From: Mesostigma viride
Taxonomy: Eukaryota > Streptophyta > Mesostigmatophyceae > Mesostigmatales > Mesostigmataceae
Direction: 5' to 3'
Assembly: GCA_009746045.1 (NCBI GenBank)
Contig: RPFO01000154.1
Coordinates: forward strand, 2,222,001 to 2,286,000
DNA length: 64,000 nt
The notes beneath the pieces are model-generated. The model saw nothing but the letters and a program-made list of their open reading frames with translations. It was not told where the DNA came from and searched no databases. Position 1 is the stretch's first letter; every line of letters starts with the position of its first letter. Made by a program: the position numbers and the translations under genes. Positions 23,946 through 36,400 of this stretch are shown here, one piece after another.

Positions 23946-24814
23946 CTGGACTGAACATTTCATAATTTGATGTATAATTTGTCTGATTGCACGTGGGCAA
24001 ACTGCATGCTCTTGGATTCATATCAGTTACTTTCCCACCTCATGACGTCACAGTTTTGCGGTTTCGATCGCTTAGTCCGGACTGGGCCAAAATTGGGCTC
24101 CGCCAAAATTGGGCGCGATCAAAAGTGGCCTGATGCCTGATCTAATTGGGTCATACCCGCGCGTCAGTACTTTTGAGTCATGCATGCACCAGCTACAGCC
24201 TGCTTATATATACGGTCGCCGCCCAAACTTCGACGTTATCGTAATTTTAAACACAGTTTTGTGAATCGTAACTTAATGCAGGGCTGACTGTTGTGTAGCA
24301 TATAGATAGTAGAAAATATAGACTTTTGCGGCGCGACAGCAAGCAGAATCCGGTTGTGCACAGACGTCAAGCAGGAACCCCGCGGGCGCCGTCTCTTGCA
24401 TACATAACGCGGACCATTGTAATTGCAACTATGCGCGGTCTCTAGATAACAAACTATGCACAGTTTACAAATGTGTTATACACCAAGTGCCCATTGAAAA
24501 TTATCTTTTTTTTTTCAATAAGAATATGTTCAATAAATAACCCCTATACTCCCACATTGTACATTGCGGCACCTGCCTTTCACTGCTTGCCAAATGGCAG
24601 CATAGCTTCTTGATACGCGATCGCCAGACCTCAACTCCCCAAATCCCTGGCACCGAGGACATCAATCGTGGGCCGGGCAACCCGTGTCCCAGAAAATTGG
24701 AAATTTTGGGAAAATTGGCATTGCTAGTACCCTACACATGACCATAGCTGTTGTCAAGGCGAGCTAGTGTTCCGGCAACTCTAGTGGACAAATCCACAAC
24801 TACACAGAAATCCT
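23946..24814. other. no gene recognised; 3' flank of the minus-strand gene
   Basis: No coding signal. CAATAA runs near 24515-24540 and other AT-rich stretches could include the poly(A) region of the minus-strand gene, but no signal is clear. Confidence 0.3.
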
Positions 24815-26827
24815 TTAACCCCAGATGATAGGGATATCCACGATGCCGCTGTCCTGGTGGCGCTGCTGCTCGCTGCACCTCCTCACCGGCGCGGCCGCCA
24901 CGCCATGACACGCAGCCGGGAACTCGAACCTGGGTGCCGACTCTGCGGTGGCCGTCTTGGGAGCCTCGACCTTGTGGCTGTTGTTCACAGGAACTGGCTC
25001 GGCCTTCCGCGCAGGTGTTTCGGCTTTAGAGGCGGCAACGGCGGGCTGAGCCTTCTTGACAGGAGGGAAGTGGAACCGGAAGCCCGAGGACGGCGACTTG
25101 CCCCTGGCCGGTGACTTGCCGCTCGACCCTGCCGACGCACTCGGGGATCGGCCCCGTGCTTGCTCCTGCCTGTTCGGGGATGCTGATGGCGATGGCGATG
25201 GCGATGGCGAGGCCTCACGGGGCGCCGGGGATGCCGGTGACGCGGATGGCTTGCTGCTGCTGGCCGCCGGAGCGGTCCTTTCCTCGTGGTCATTCCTCGA
25301 TGGGGCGCTGCCTTCTGGACGCCGGCTGCCAGCACTATTGACGTTTCTGCTGGCAGAGTTGTTGTTGCTGCCGGCGCTCTTGCTGCTGTTACTCACGTTG
25401 CTGTTGTGGGTGGGGGTTGATGGGGTGGTGGCTGGAGAAGAGGCTCCGCTGATCGTCTTCCTCTCGGCCACAGCGCCAGTGCGCCCGTCCAGCAGGCTGG
25501 TTGGCCCGTGATGATGTGGCGACTCCACATCGTCCACCCCAATCTCCTCCAGCACATCCTCAGGGTGCACGGGGGACCCCTTGCGCTTAATGGCCTGCCG
25601 GATGGACACCACCTCGTCGTCCTCGATATCCTCCACGCTCACCAAGCTCTCGTCGTCGGAGGAATGCGCCGCCGCGTCTATCTTGGGCGCGGGCGCGGCG
25701 GGAGAGGGTGCCGGGGAGATATGGGCTGACTCCACGCAAGGGATCTCAAGGGGAGAGAGTGCAGGCTTCTGAGGGGCAGGCGCTGCCGCCATTTCCTGGG
25801 GGGCGGGCCGTGCGTCGGTTTCGGGTGCCGCGGCGGGCTGAACTGGCTCAACATGGACGCCCAGTGGGGAAGAAACGGTAGCGTCGGGGGCAGGCGACCT
25901 CGTATCGACTGGCGCGCTCGAGGACGGGCAATTCGCAGGGCAGGCGCCAGCTTCATCCTTAAGGGCGCTCACGGCTGGCGTGAGGCACTCGACGGTGGGA
26001 GATGGAACGGAAGGCTGAGCAGCGGGCACCGACTCCGCGCGTCGCTCGGCGACCACCGGGACACCCACGGGTTGCTCAGAAACAATCTCAATAGTCACGG
26101 ACGTGTCTTTGCTCGCCGGAGCTGCAGGCTCGGGAGTCCTTGTCACGTGGCCGCACGCCGAGCACCTCGTAGGCTTCGCTTGGGCGGCATTTCCCGCACA
26201 CTGGGGTCGCTGTTGGAATGCCTGAACAGGTTCGACGTTGACATCCGGGCCAAGCCTCAAATTGTTCAAATCTCGGAAAATTTGCCCCTCGGGCCGCAGG
26301 GTAGCCTGCCAGTTCTCCTCATAATTCTGCCTGCGCCGCTTCGCTGGGTCAGCTCGAGGAACATAGTAGAACGTCGGAACGGAGGCCTCGTAAAGCACGG
26401 GAGGCTCGGCCACATAATTGCCGTAATGCGGCCAGCATGCGTTGGAGCAAGTGCACCGGTAGGCTGGCATGAAGCTGTAGCGTGACGAGACAGAAGGCCA
26501 CCTAGTGTAGCCAAAGTGGTTTAACGGGCACTCGAACATCATGGAGGGCAATGTGGTACCTGTCGTGGACAATGCGAAATGGTGGTCGAGGAAGCTGTTT
26601 CTGAATAGCGTTGGTTGCGTTGTTAGATTGTCCGCCATGAAATGGGCGCACGGCTTTATAATTTGGCGAGCTCCAGGCCACGTGGCTGCTAGTGCATTCT
26701 CGTGCCTTCGGCAGTGTTCCAGTTGTTTCCTTGTCCCTGCGGACGGCGAAGGTTCGTGAATCGTGAACCTTCGGGAAGGAGGGAAGAATCTAGAAAGATA
26801 TTTCAGAAGGTAGTTGTAGCCATTCAT
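24815..26827 (-). CDS. hypothetical protein, Cys-containing N-terminus and low-complexity Pro/Ala/Ser tail
   Basis: A 670-codon single open frame from ATG 26827; an internal ATG at 26638 (MADNLTTQ) gives 607 aa and better GC-rich codon use, so either start is possible. Residues about 95-200 look folded: MFECPLNHFGYTRWPS, CTCSNACWPHYG, then EENWQATLRPEGQIFRDL; a CSACG pair follows near 240. The Cys/His pairs could bind metal but match no family I know. The middle is Pro/Ala/Val-rich, then comes an acidic block (SSDDESLVSVEDIEDDEV) and a Ser/Pro tail with RSPSAS and KSPARGKSP repeats typical of phosphorylated disordered regions. It is divergent from the TBC gene, 626 bases apart. The long clean frame on the GC-rich strand supports a real gene. 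I do not recognise its function. Confidence 0.6.
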   Translation of the reverse strand: MNGYNYLLKYLSRFFPPSRRFTIHEPSPSAGTRKQLEHCRRHENALAATWPGARQIIKPCAHFMADNLTTQPTLFRNSFLDHHFALSTTGTTLPSMMFECPLNHFGYTRWPSVSSRYSFMPAYRCTCSNACWPHYGNYVAEPPVLYEASVPTFYYVPRADPAKRRRQNYEENWQATLRPEGQIFRDLNNLRLGPDVNVEPVQAFQQRPQCAGNAAQAKPTRCSACGHVTRTPEPAAPASKDTSVTIEIVSEQPVGVPVVAERRAESVPAAQPSVPSPTVECLTPAVSALKDEAGACPANCPSSSAPVDTRSPAPDATVSSPLGVHVEPVQPAAAPETDARPAPQEMAAAPAPQKPALSPLEIPCVESAHISPAPSPAAPAPKIDAAAHSSDDESLVSVEDIEDDEVVSIRQAIKRKGSPVHPEDVLEEIGVDDVESPHHHGPTSLLDGRTGAVAERKTISGASSPATTPSTPTHNSNVSNSSKSAGSNNNSASRNVNSAGSRRPEGSAPSRNDHEERTAPAASSSKPSASPASPAPREASPSPSPSPSASPNRQEQARGRSPSASAGSSGKSPARGKSPSSGFRFHFPPVKKAQPAVAASKAETPARKAEPVPVNNSHKVEAPKTATAESAPRFEFPAACHGVAAAPVRRCSEQQRHQDSGIVDIPIIWG

Positions 26828-27453
26828 ACTGTAGATATGTATTTCAGATATTTTCAGCCAATCGTCTCCGAATCCGAACGTCAGCGCTTAATTCGAACTA
26901 AATTTTTTGTCCATGAAGCAAGGAAAGGTGCGTGTAGCTGACAACTGTTGCTATGACTGTAGATTCCGGCAGTCATACAATGCTGACTAGTACGACAACT
27001 GACACGGAGTGCGAATCAAATGACTGGCTTACTGACAACCGTACTAAGCCTTCAATAACTCCGGCAAACTGAACGAGTATCTCGCGAGGGTCTGCACGAC
27101 ATACTCTTGAGTATTGCCATGATCTGCCCCTGAATTAGTCAGTCAGTCAGTCAGTTATGTTGTTGGATCCCACGCCCCTCGATGGCCTGGATTTTATGTG
27201 TCCCGTTGCAGTGCTGGCCTAGTACAGTACATCCTTGGCGGGGTAGTGGGCAGACGCGCCCGAGATGGACGCGTGTCCGGGAGATACTTGGAGTGAACAA
27301 AAAGCAACAAGTTTTGGGTGACATGTAGCGATGTCGCCTTATATTTCTGTCAGGAAAACGCGGCGATTTTAGACTTCGTTTAGATTTATTGACATAGACA
27401 GTCCGTTTTTATAAGAGAGTGTGTGAGCGGCAGTTTTTTGTTTTCTCAATACG
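26828..27453. promoter_or_regulatory. shared upstream region of hypothetical gene and TBC gene
   Basis: A 626-base gap between divergent start codons. It contains a short (AGTC)n run near 27136-27155. No known motif identified. Confidence 0.35.
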
Positions 27454-30400
27454 ATGCCCCGCTCGTCGAGCTCCGTGATCGGAGCAGCAGCGGCGGGTTT
27501 CGCGCTTGCAGGTGTAGCCGGAGTCGCAGCGGTGGCAGCGGCTGCATACTTGTCGGATCCCAGGCAAGTTGACCTTAGCTTTGCACGGATGTAATGTGCT
27601 CCAGCCACCCCCGTCAGAAAGACGGTTATAAACGCTGAATACTGACTCCTGGAGCATGTTGATCGTCCTTATCCCGGCCCAGTCCGTGAGCTCACGTTAC
27701 ACTTTGCAACGCGCTGCGCTCGCCGAATTGTTTTTGTTGCCAGTTTCCGGCTGCCGTGGGAAAAGGAGTCTACCCCCGAGCCGCTTACGCTTGCCGAGTG
27801 GAATGCAGCATTTGATGAAAATGGCCGAGCCACTGTTGATCATGTGAACGCCATAATCGAAAAAATCCGCGCTGGGGTGAGTGTTTAGGATGCCCAGCTG
27901 CGTATCTTTAAAAACAAGCACATACATCATCTGCACAACACATCCATCATTTATTCATATGATCTTCTAGTTATATACTAGTTATGTCGATATGTATCGC
28001 ATCGTTACGTAAACGTGCATGTCATGGCCAGCGGTAGCCACGTGCCGCCGGCGTGCGTACATGATGGGGGGGCCCGATGGCTCCTATGATATCGAGGCGT
28101 TCTAAACCTTGATATGGGTGTAGGGCACCGAGGCCAAATTACTGTGTTGGATTGGATGTTTGGCTGTGCTTGTGCATTTTGTAACTTCGAGCAGTGTAGC
28201 ACCAGTACATGGCTGACAATTTGGCTGCTCCTTGCCAGCAAGCATACGAACTGTTTTTACAAAGCTTTTCATATACTTCCCACATTCTTGCTGCTCGCTT
28301 TCGCATCTCCTGGGCTGCCGTCTGCCATTGATGCCGGGACTGTCGAGTCAAAACAGGGCTTTGGCAGGGATTCACGTTCAATGGCCGATGCTTTATGAAA
28401 AGGCGCTTGGCATTTTCTGGCACAAATTTTGATTTGTGTGCAGTTATTGATGTTTGATTGATCACATGCACTATCTATAGGCTTCAATCCGTGGGCTTGC
28501 CTCTCGCCTTATCAACTACAGCGAGTGACCCTGTCTCCATGCTAATTCCACAAGCTCATGTGTGTTCTCCCAACCACCAGGGTATCCCTGCGGACCTGAG
28601 GGAGCAGGTGTGGCCGTTCCTTCTCCAGCTGTAAGTTCTAGCAACCGTCATGTCTCTCTTTTCTTCAGTTGTAAGTTCGAATCACACATGCGCTCCTGGG
28701 GTTCCTGCTATGAGCAAGGCGAAGGGGGTCGTTTCCGTGCTCTTGTGTTGTAACGCTACTCAAGGCAAAAGGGTTTGTTTCCGTGCTTGCCGTGTTGTAA
28801 CGCCTCGCAAGGCAATGGGGTTTGTTTCCGTGCTCGTTGTGTTGTAACGTTGCGCAAGGCAAAGGGGTTTACTTCTGTGTTTGCCGTGTTGTAACGCTAG
28901 GCAAGGCCAAGGGGTTTGTTTCCGTGCTCGTTGTGTTGTAACGCTGCGCAAGGCAAAGGGGTTTGTTTCCGTGCTCGTTGTGTTGTAACGCTGCGCAAGG
29001 CAAAGGGGTTTGTTTCCGTGCTCGTTGTGTTGTAACGCTAGGCCAGGCAAAGGGGGTTGTTTCCGTGCTCTTGTGTTGTAACGTTGCGCAAGGCTAAGGG
29101 GGTCGTTTCGGTGCTCATTGTGTTGTAACGCTGCGCAAGGCAAAGGGGTTTGTTACGGTGCTTGCCGTGTTGTAACGCTATGCAAGGCTAAGGGGGTCGT
29201 TCCGGTGCTCGTTGTGTTGTAACGCCACGCAAGGCAAAGGGGTTGGTTTCCGTGCGTGCTGTTTCGTAACGCTACGCAAGGCACAGGGGGTCGTTTCGGT
29301 GCTGGCCGTGTTGTAATGCTATGCCTCAAGCCCAGTGCCCGTGCTGCTTTCGCAACTCTCTTTTTCACCAGCCTTGTTGATCAGTCGATTACATGGCATG
29401 CGCCACCTGCGTACGCAAACTGGAAGGACCATGCAAAAGTTTCATGCTCAACATGGACCTCAGCATATCCCCTGTTTGCATTGTACGATGCCAACAAGTA
29501 CGATGCCAAAAAAAAGTTCATTGATTTCGAGGTGTAGGGGGGGGGGGATGAGAAGGCCGGGGCTGAAGCCAGATTTTTCTTGTAACGAATTTTCCTTATA
29601 TCAATATCTGGGGGCGAGTTTGTCAGGCAATGTACTGCACCGTTGATTTTTGCCTACGCCGTGGGTGGTGCCCATACTGTCAGTTGTAGAAACCTCGAGG
29701 CCAGACAACTGTTGCAAGCAGCCATTCATAATGGCAACATGACTCCAATGCAATCTTTTAATTACTTCTTCCCCTTGTTGCTGCATCTTGTTTCTGGTCA
29801 CTCCCATGCTTTTCCTGCTTGCTGGTTCATGCCCTGGTAGGCATCGCTGTCATATGTCACTCTCGTATTGCTTCCCTCACGCTACCGGCGCCTTTGGTAT
29901 TGTGTTTGGTCCCCTTTTTTGGTCCCGTCTTTGAGCGGTTGGCTTGCTTGTTCTCTTGTGCGGTTTGCTTGCGGCCTCCTCTCGCGGGGGTGTCTCTGGG
30001 CCCTCATCTTGGACACGCCCTGTTCAGGCGGCTGCCCAACCAGTCGTTCCGGGAGCAAACGGTGCAGAGGAAGCTGAGATGGTACGTGATGGGCCTAGCG
30101 GTGTTTTGTTCTTGTACTCGCTTATTTGCTTATGGCAAGCGGTGCAGAGGGTTGAGATGGTAAGGGATGTGCAACCAGTAGCTCTATTTTTCTAGCGTTT
30201 TGTTAATCTACTCTATAATACTATGCAGAGGAGGTTGAGTTAATACGATAATGGCCCAGCCATGAATGCATACTAGGTCTTATAGTTTTTTCCCCCATCG
30301 TGTTGTCCTCCTAGCGTGCCTCGTTCTTATTGTTTTCCGCTTATGTGCATGCTGTGCTTGTGGTGGCTGATGGCATCCTTTTGCAAAATTATTGGAGATG

Positions 30401-33400
30401 TGGATCAAACTGGGCTCATCAATGGATCGGATTTGGGTTCATAAATAGAATGAACCTACATGGATCAAACTGGGCTCATCAATGGATCGGATTTGGGTTC
30501 ATAAATAGAATGAACCTACCTGAGGTACAAGAAGTCAAGAACCGCAATCTGAAGCATTTTACCTGGGAGTAGTTACAGCGTGGAATGATGGAGTAAATAA
30601 ACCGACTTATAGACTGTAGCTTGATGGATTATATATGAAATGACCCCAGGGACAAGTACTGCAAGCTCACACAAGCTCATGCATTTTACCAAGAAATATT
30701 TTCGCTGTGGTTTTTGTTGGGATCCCATTTGCACCCAACCCAGGGACAAGTACCGCAAGCTCAAGCGGCTGGCAGAGGAGCTCTCGGCCGCCGTGTGCGC
30801 TCAGGAATCACGACCACAGATACTGGGAGGTGGGGCGGATGCTGGCGGTGGCCATGGGGTTACGGATGCCAGCGAGGGCGAGGCGTCGAGCGCGGGGGAG
30901 GACATGCTGTCCTCCTCAGAGGGAGGGGAGCCGTCATCGCCACTGGGGCGGAGGTACGTGCTGTTAATAGTGATTTGGGGCGGAGTCAGTCCTGGCCCGC
31001 CTTCATGACTATGCACCCGCGGAGCTCCTGGTCATGAGTGGGTGTCTATAGGCCATTAGCAGTACATCAGTAGGTGTCTGTAGGTCATTAGTAGGTGTCT
31101 GTAGGTCATTAGTAGGCGTGTGTAGGTCATCAGTAGATTAGCAGGTGTCTGTAGGTCATTAGTAGATCTTTAGTAGCCTGTAGGTCATTAGTACATTAAT
31201 AGGTGTCTGTAGGTCATTAGTATATCAGTAGCAGTTGTCTGGTCTAGCTGGAGCATGTCAGTGCCATCATGCGTGTGCGAGATGGTGATATTGACAGTAT
31301 TATTATTGCTTGAGAATGATGCCAACTAACAGCTTTTAGGAATGTAACGGGCATTTTCTCAATGGCCAGTGCTCAAAATTCCGTCCTTGGCACTAACTAG
31401 CGCTATGACAAAATGGACTTATTCGACAGTGGAATGCACATGCGTAAGTCTTTAACTTTTATGAGGATTTGGCTGCAACGTAACTGAATTTTTCAGGGTA
31501 ATGCGCACGACAGGGGTATCACGCAGATGTGCTGGTGTGTTTTTCTTTTGGACTTGTTTGACAGAGTATGTCGGTAGCAGTGCACGCCGTGGCATTCCTA
31601 TGGGCACACATGGAAGCGCTCTCTTGGCACTTAGCTACCGCCTTTGTTACCCTTAGTTACCCCCTTAGTTACCCTTAGTTACCCTTAGTTACCCTTAGTT
31701 ACCCCCTTAGTTACCCTTAGTTACTCCTGCAGTATCCCATGAATCACCCTAATGCGGCTCTGCGCCCAAAACCGCACGCCCTCCTTTGTCTGAACCGAAG
31801 AAATTCACAACCCCCTTTTCCCCGCTGCCCGAGCCCCAGCGCCGCTTCCGTTGGCCCAGTTGTTGTGCCCTCCCTCTTCCATGCCGCATGCGGCCGCCTA
31901 TCGCTCAACATTCTCCATGACCGTACCCTCTAGGTGCGCGAAAATATTGTTGTTCCTTGAGACCTCCATTATGTCTCAAGAGGACACCGGCCGACCGGGC
32001 CCGCTCACCTGCTCCCTCTCTCTTGTGTCCCCCTCCCGCGATCGCCCCATGCCATGCTCATAACTGCCCATGTATGCTCTACCACCCGAAAGTACCCGGC
32101 TCTCTGAACCTGGCCCGCTCCCCTGCTCCCCCGCTCTCTCGTGTCCTACATTGTTATTCCTTACAATCTCCACCCTTCCTCAAAAGGACGCGACGCTCCG
32201 ACCTGGGCCCGCTCACCTCGGCGCTGCCCGCGGGCGACGTGGACGGCCGCCACATGGTCTTTGACGGCGACGCCTGGGACGCCCCACCGGTGCCAGGGGC
32301 CCTGGAGGAGTGGCGGGGTGGGGGCGACGCGGGGGCTGGGGGCGCGGCTGGCATCCGCGCGCTGAGCGAGGGCGCGGCACTGCGGCAGCGGTTCTTCGGG
32401 GCGGAGCAGTTGCGCGCGTTCGGAGGCGTGCAGCGCATCATTTGTGAGTGTCGGGTGTTTCAGTGCATCATTTTTTGAGTGTTGGGGGTCGCTGCGCGGA
32501 GCCTTGGACAGGTGGCGCCACGTGGACACGCACAGCATGCCGACATTACAGGAAAAACAAAATACCCAAATGATGAGGTAGTAAGAGAGGGACAGCAGGC
32601 CAATTCCAGCCCACGTTCCACGTCCTCCCAGCACAAGCATCTATATTTAGTTTCTAGCATAAGACATTATAACTAGGCAATCCACCCTCTTAAAAACCAT
32701 GAAATCCACCCTTTAAATAAACATGAAATCCGACCTTTTCAGAGCGAGGGGCAGCCCTCACAAAGCCCAGGATTCATTCGGTCAGGACTACAGCTAGCGC
32801 CTCCCGACAGCCAGGGCTTCCTCGTCAAACAGTTTGAAGGCTTCACCAGCCAAAACTAGCAGGGAAAATGGGAAACAGGAAAACGGGAAAAGTCAAAGTA
32901 AACGCGCTCTCTGCCAAGTAATAAATGATAGCAACCCACGCCTACTCCAACTTACAATCATCGGAATACCAACCAGCTCTGGCGGCAACTCCCTAAATCA
33001 CCAGCCCCCAACACAAGTTACTTAATTACCAGCACCCAACACAAGTTATTTAATTACCAGCCCCTGACAAACGTAAAATCATCCCCAGCCCCTAACACAA
33101 GGAGCATCCTGCTAAACTACATGAATGTCGGAGAAAAATTAGCCCGCGCCGTCTTCAAAAACACTAGCAACGGCAACACCCGACGCATGCATATATGATG
33201 CGCTGCATGCCGTCCCCCCCCCCCCCCCCCCCCGCCCCCAATCCCACGCAATGCTCCCTTGTGAAATACACATCACCCCCCCCCCCCCCCCCCTCCGCAC
33301 ACCTTTACAATTGCCACCACGCACTACACCCAACACCCACAATTGCTGCGCCGCAACGCCCAACACTCACCAAACCTTGCCCTCTCTTCCACTCTCCCAT

Positions 33401-36400
33401 GCTCCATGTTTTTGTTGTAACGTTGTCTTGTCGTCCGCGCGGTGCCACCTGTCCAGGGCTGGACGCGATCCGCACGGATCCAGACGTGGACCTGCCCGAC
33501 CTGCCCGTGTCCACGCCCAGCTGGCGCGACGCAGAGAACTGGCTTATGCACCCGGAAGGTGCGTTGTCTACCGGTGGAGTGCGTGGTTCTGGTCCTACGG
33601 GTGATGATGATGACAAGGATGGATGCAGCTGGCGGACGCACCCGGAAGGTGGGCACCTGTATTTATGGTTGCTGGTCGGTGCTGGTGATGGAGAACGGAC
33701 TGACGACGATGGAGAACGGGCGTGCGCGCCCGGAATGTGGGGATGGGGATGTATAGCTGGTGGCCATTGAGGACCTGATGGACAGCTGGGTGCTCCCACC
33801 CGGAAGGTGGGCTATGATGTTTGGGTGGGCACTGGCGGGCACTGGTGACTGTGCCCATGGGAGCATCTGCCATTATGTGCTGGCCGACGGTTACTGTCAT
33901 AGGATGACGGTGGCGATGCGAGAAAGGGCGGATGCACCCGAAAGGTGGGCACTGCGCATGCCATGACATTGGTTATCTGTGATGGGGAGGCGGATGCACC
34001 CAGAACTTGGGCCAAGAAGGTGGGCAAACCTTGTCGATGAGGTGATCCATCCACCACCTTCCCTCTATCTATTATGAGGTGATCCATCCACCACCTTCCC
34101 TCTATCTATTATGAGGTGATCCATCCACCACCTTCCCTCTATCTATTATGAGGTGATCCATCCACCACCTTCCCTCTATCTATTATGAGGTGATCCATCC
34201 ACCACCTTCCCTCTATCTATTATGAGGTGATCCATCCACCACCTTCCCTCTATCTATTATGAGGTGATCCATCCACCACCTTCCCTCTATCTATTATGAG
34301 GTGATCCATCCACCACCTTCCCTCTATCTATTATGAGGTGATCCATCCACCACCTTCCCTCTATCTATTATGAGGTGATCCATCCACCACCTTCCCTCTA
34401 TCTATTATGAGGTGATCCATCCACCACCTTCCCTCTATCTATTATGAGGTGATCCATCCACCACCTTCCCTCTATCTATTATGAGGTGATCCATCCACCA
34501 CCTTCCCTCTATCTCTGCTAATGCTGCCGCTGCCGCAACGATGTGAATCGATCCCACTCAATCACCCCTGTTGGTTGCTTTTGCAGCCGTCCCCCGCTCG
34601 GTGGCGGACATACTGGCCCGCATGAGGGAGATCAAGCTGAGCCCCCGCCGCCGCGTGCACGCCGTGCGGATCGCGCACATACTGCAGGCGTACGCGCTGC
34701 ACGACCCGGAGATAGGTGAGGGCTATAAATAGCTTTGCCGGGGCTATACATGCCCACTGCATGCTTAGACGTGTGTCCATGAGACATTTGACCACCACAT
34801 GTATCAAGGAGACAACCTGTATGTTTAGAACTTTAGATGTAATGGAAGTGAAGTAGTGCTGCAGCCAATGTATAGACGATATAGTTTTGGGCAACATAGT
34901 AGTGCTGCAGTAACACAACAGAGTAGTGTTGCAGCCACACAACATAGTAGTGTTGCAGCCACACAACATCGTAGTGTTGCAGCCACACAACATAGTAGTG
35001 CTGCAGCCACACAACATAGTAGTGCTGCAGCCACACAACATAGTAGTGTTGCAGCCACACAACATAGTAGTGCTGCAGCCACACAACATAGTAGTGCTGC
35101 AGCCACACAACATAGTAGTGTTGAAGCCACACAACATAGTAGTGTTGCAGCCACACAACATAATAGTGCTGCAGCCATACACGCAAAGCGTGTAGACCGT
35201 GTGGGTGGGTGGGCGGCAGATGGTGGCAGCGTGTTTGTGTGTGTGTGTGTGTGTGTGTGGTCACTATAGTATAGTTTGTGTGTGTGTGGTCACTATAGTA
35301 TAGTTTGTGTGTGTGTGTGTGGTCACTACAGTATAGTTTGTGTGTGTGTGTGTGGTCACTACAGTATAGTTTGTGTGTGTGTGTGTGGTCACTACAGTAT
35401 AGTTTGTGTGTGTGTGTGTGTGGTCACTATAGTATAGTGTGTGTGTAGTACCAGGTAGTGCGACACCGCGTGGGGGGGGTTGCGATGTGTGTATGCGTGT
35501 GCGTGTGTATGGGCTCAAGGATATAGGCTCAAGGATATAGGCACAGGGATATAGGCACAAGGATATAGGCACAGGGATATAGGCACAGGGATATAGGCAC
35601 AAGGATATAGGCACAGGGATATAGGCACAGGGATATAGGCACAAGGATATAGGCACCGGGACCTTGCTTGTCTAAGGCATGGGTCCATGTGTGCGCGCAT
35701 GTGTGTACGAACCTTATACTTTTCTGCGAGCTGCCCTGCCCCCTGCCTGCATGGCCCCGACATCCCCACCATCCTTCAGGCTACTGCCAGGGCATGAGCG
35801 ACCTGTGCTCCCCCTTTGTCGCGGTGATGAGCGACGACGCCGAGGCCTTTTGGTGCTTTGCCAAGTTCATGCAGCGCATGGTGGGTGGTTCCGTGCTGCG
35901 TGGTGGGTGGTTCCGTGCTGCGTGGTGGGTGGTTCCGTGCTGCGTGGTGGGTGGTTCCGTGCTGCGTGGTGGGTGGTTCCGTGCTGCGTGGTGGGTGGTT
36001 CCGTGCTGCGTGGTGGGTGGTGGTGCGCCATGCTTACCCCAATGGCATGGTCATGTCCCATTTCATATCACAGTAGGGCATGCTGTTGTTTTGCCAAGTT
36101 CATACGGCACATGGTGGGTGCTGCGGTGTTGCCATGGCGGGGAGGTGGGATGCCATGCCCTGCCCCTATGATGTCATAACGTCGTGTCTCGTACTACATT
36201 TCATTTTAGTCGTGTTGGTGCTGTGCCAAGATCATGCAGAGCATGGTGGCCGGTGGGTGGTGTGTACCGTGTCAGAGATGGTGCCCTTATCCTTGCAAAT
36301 GTCCCTAGGTCAGTGGCCGACCATGCATCCTCTGCAGCATTAGTGCCTATGATGGCGTGCGTCTTCACACCTTATGCATGTGGGTGGTGCCCATGGTCCG

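Noticed and set aside
28760-29143. Minus-strand repeat protein (RYNTTSTETNPFAL units)
   Set aside because: The 47-bp minisatellite changes frame each unit and simply lacks stops; it lies in TBC intron 3.
31640-31730. Interstitial telomere
   Set aside because: The 10-base TTACCCTTAG unit does not match TTTAGGG, TTTTAGGG or TTAGGG repeats.
34562-35182. 206-codon minus frame with Cys/Leu repeats
   Set aside because: A 24-bp minisatellite read through, overlapping the antisense of TBC exon 7.
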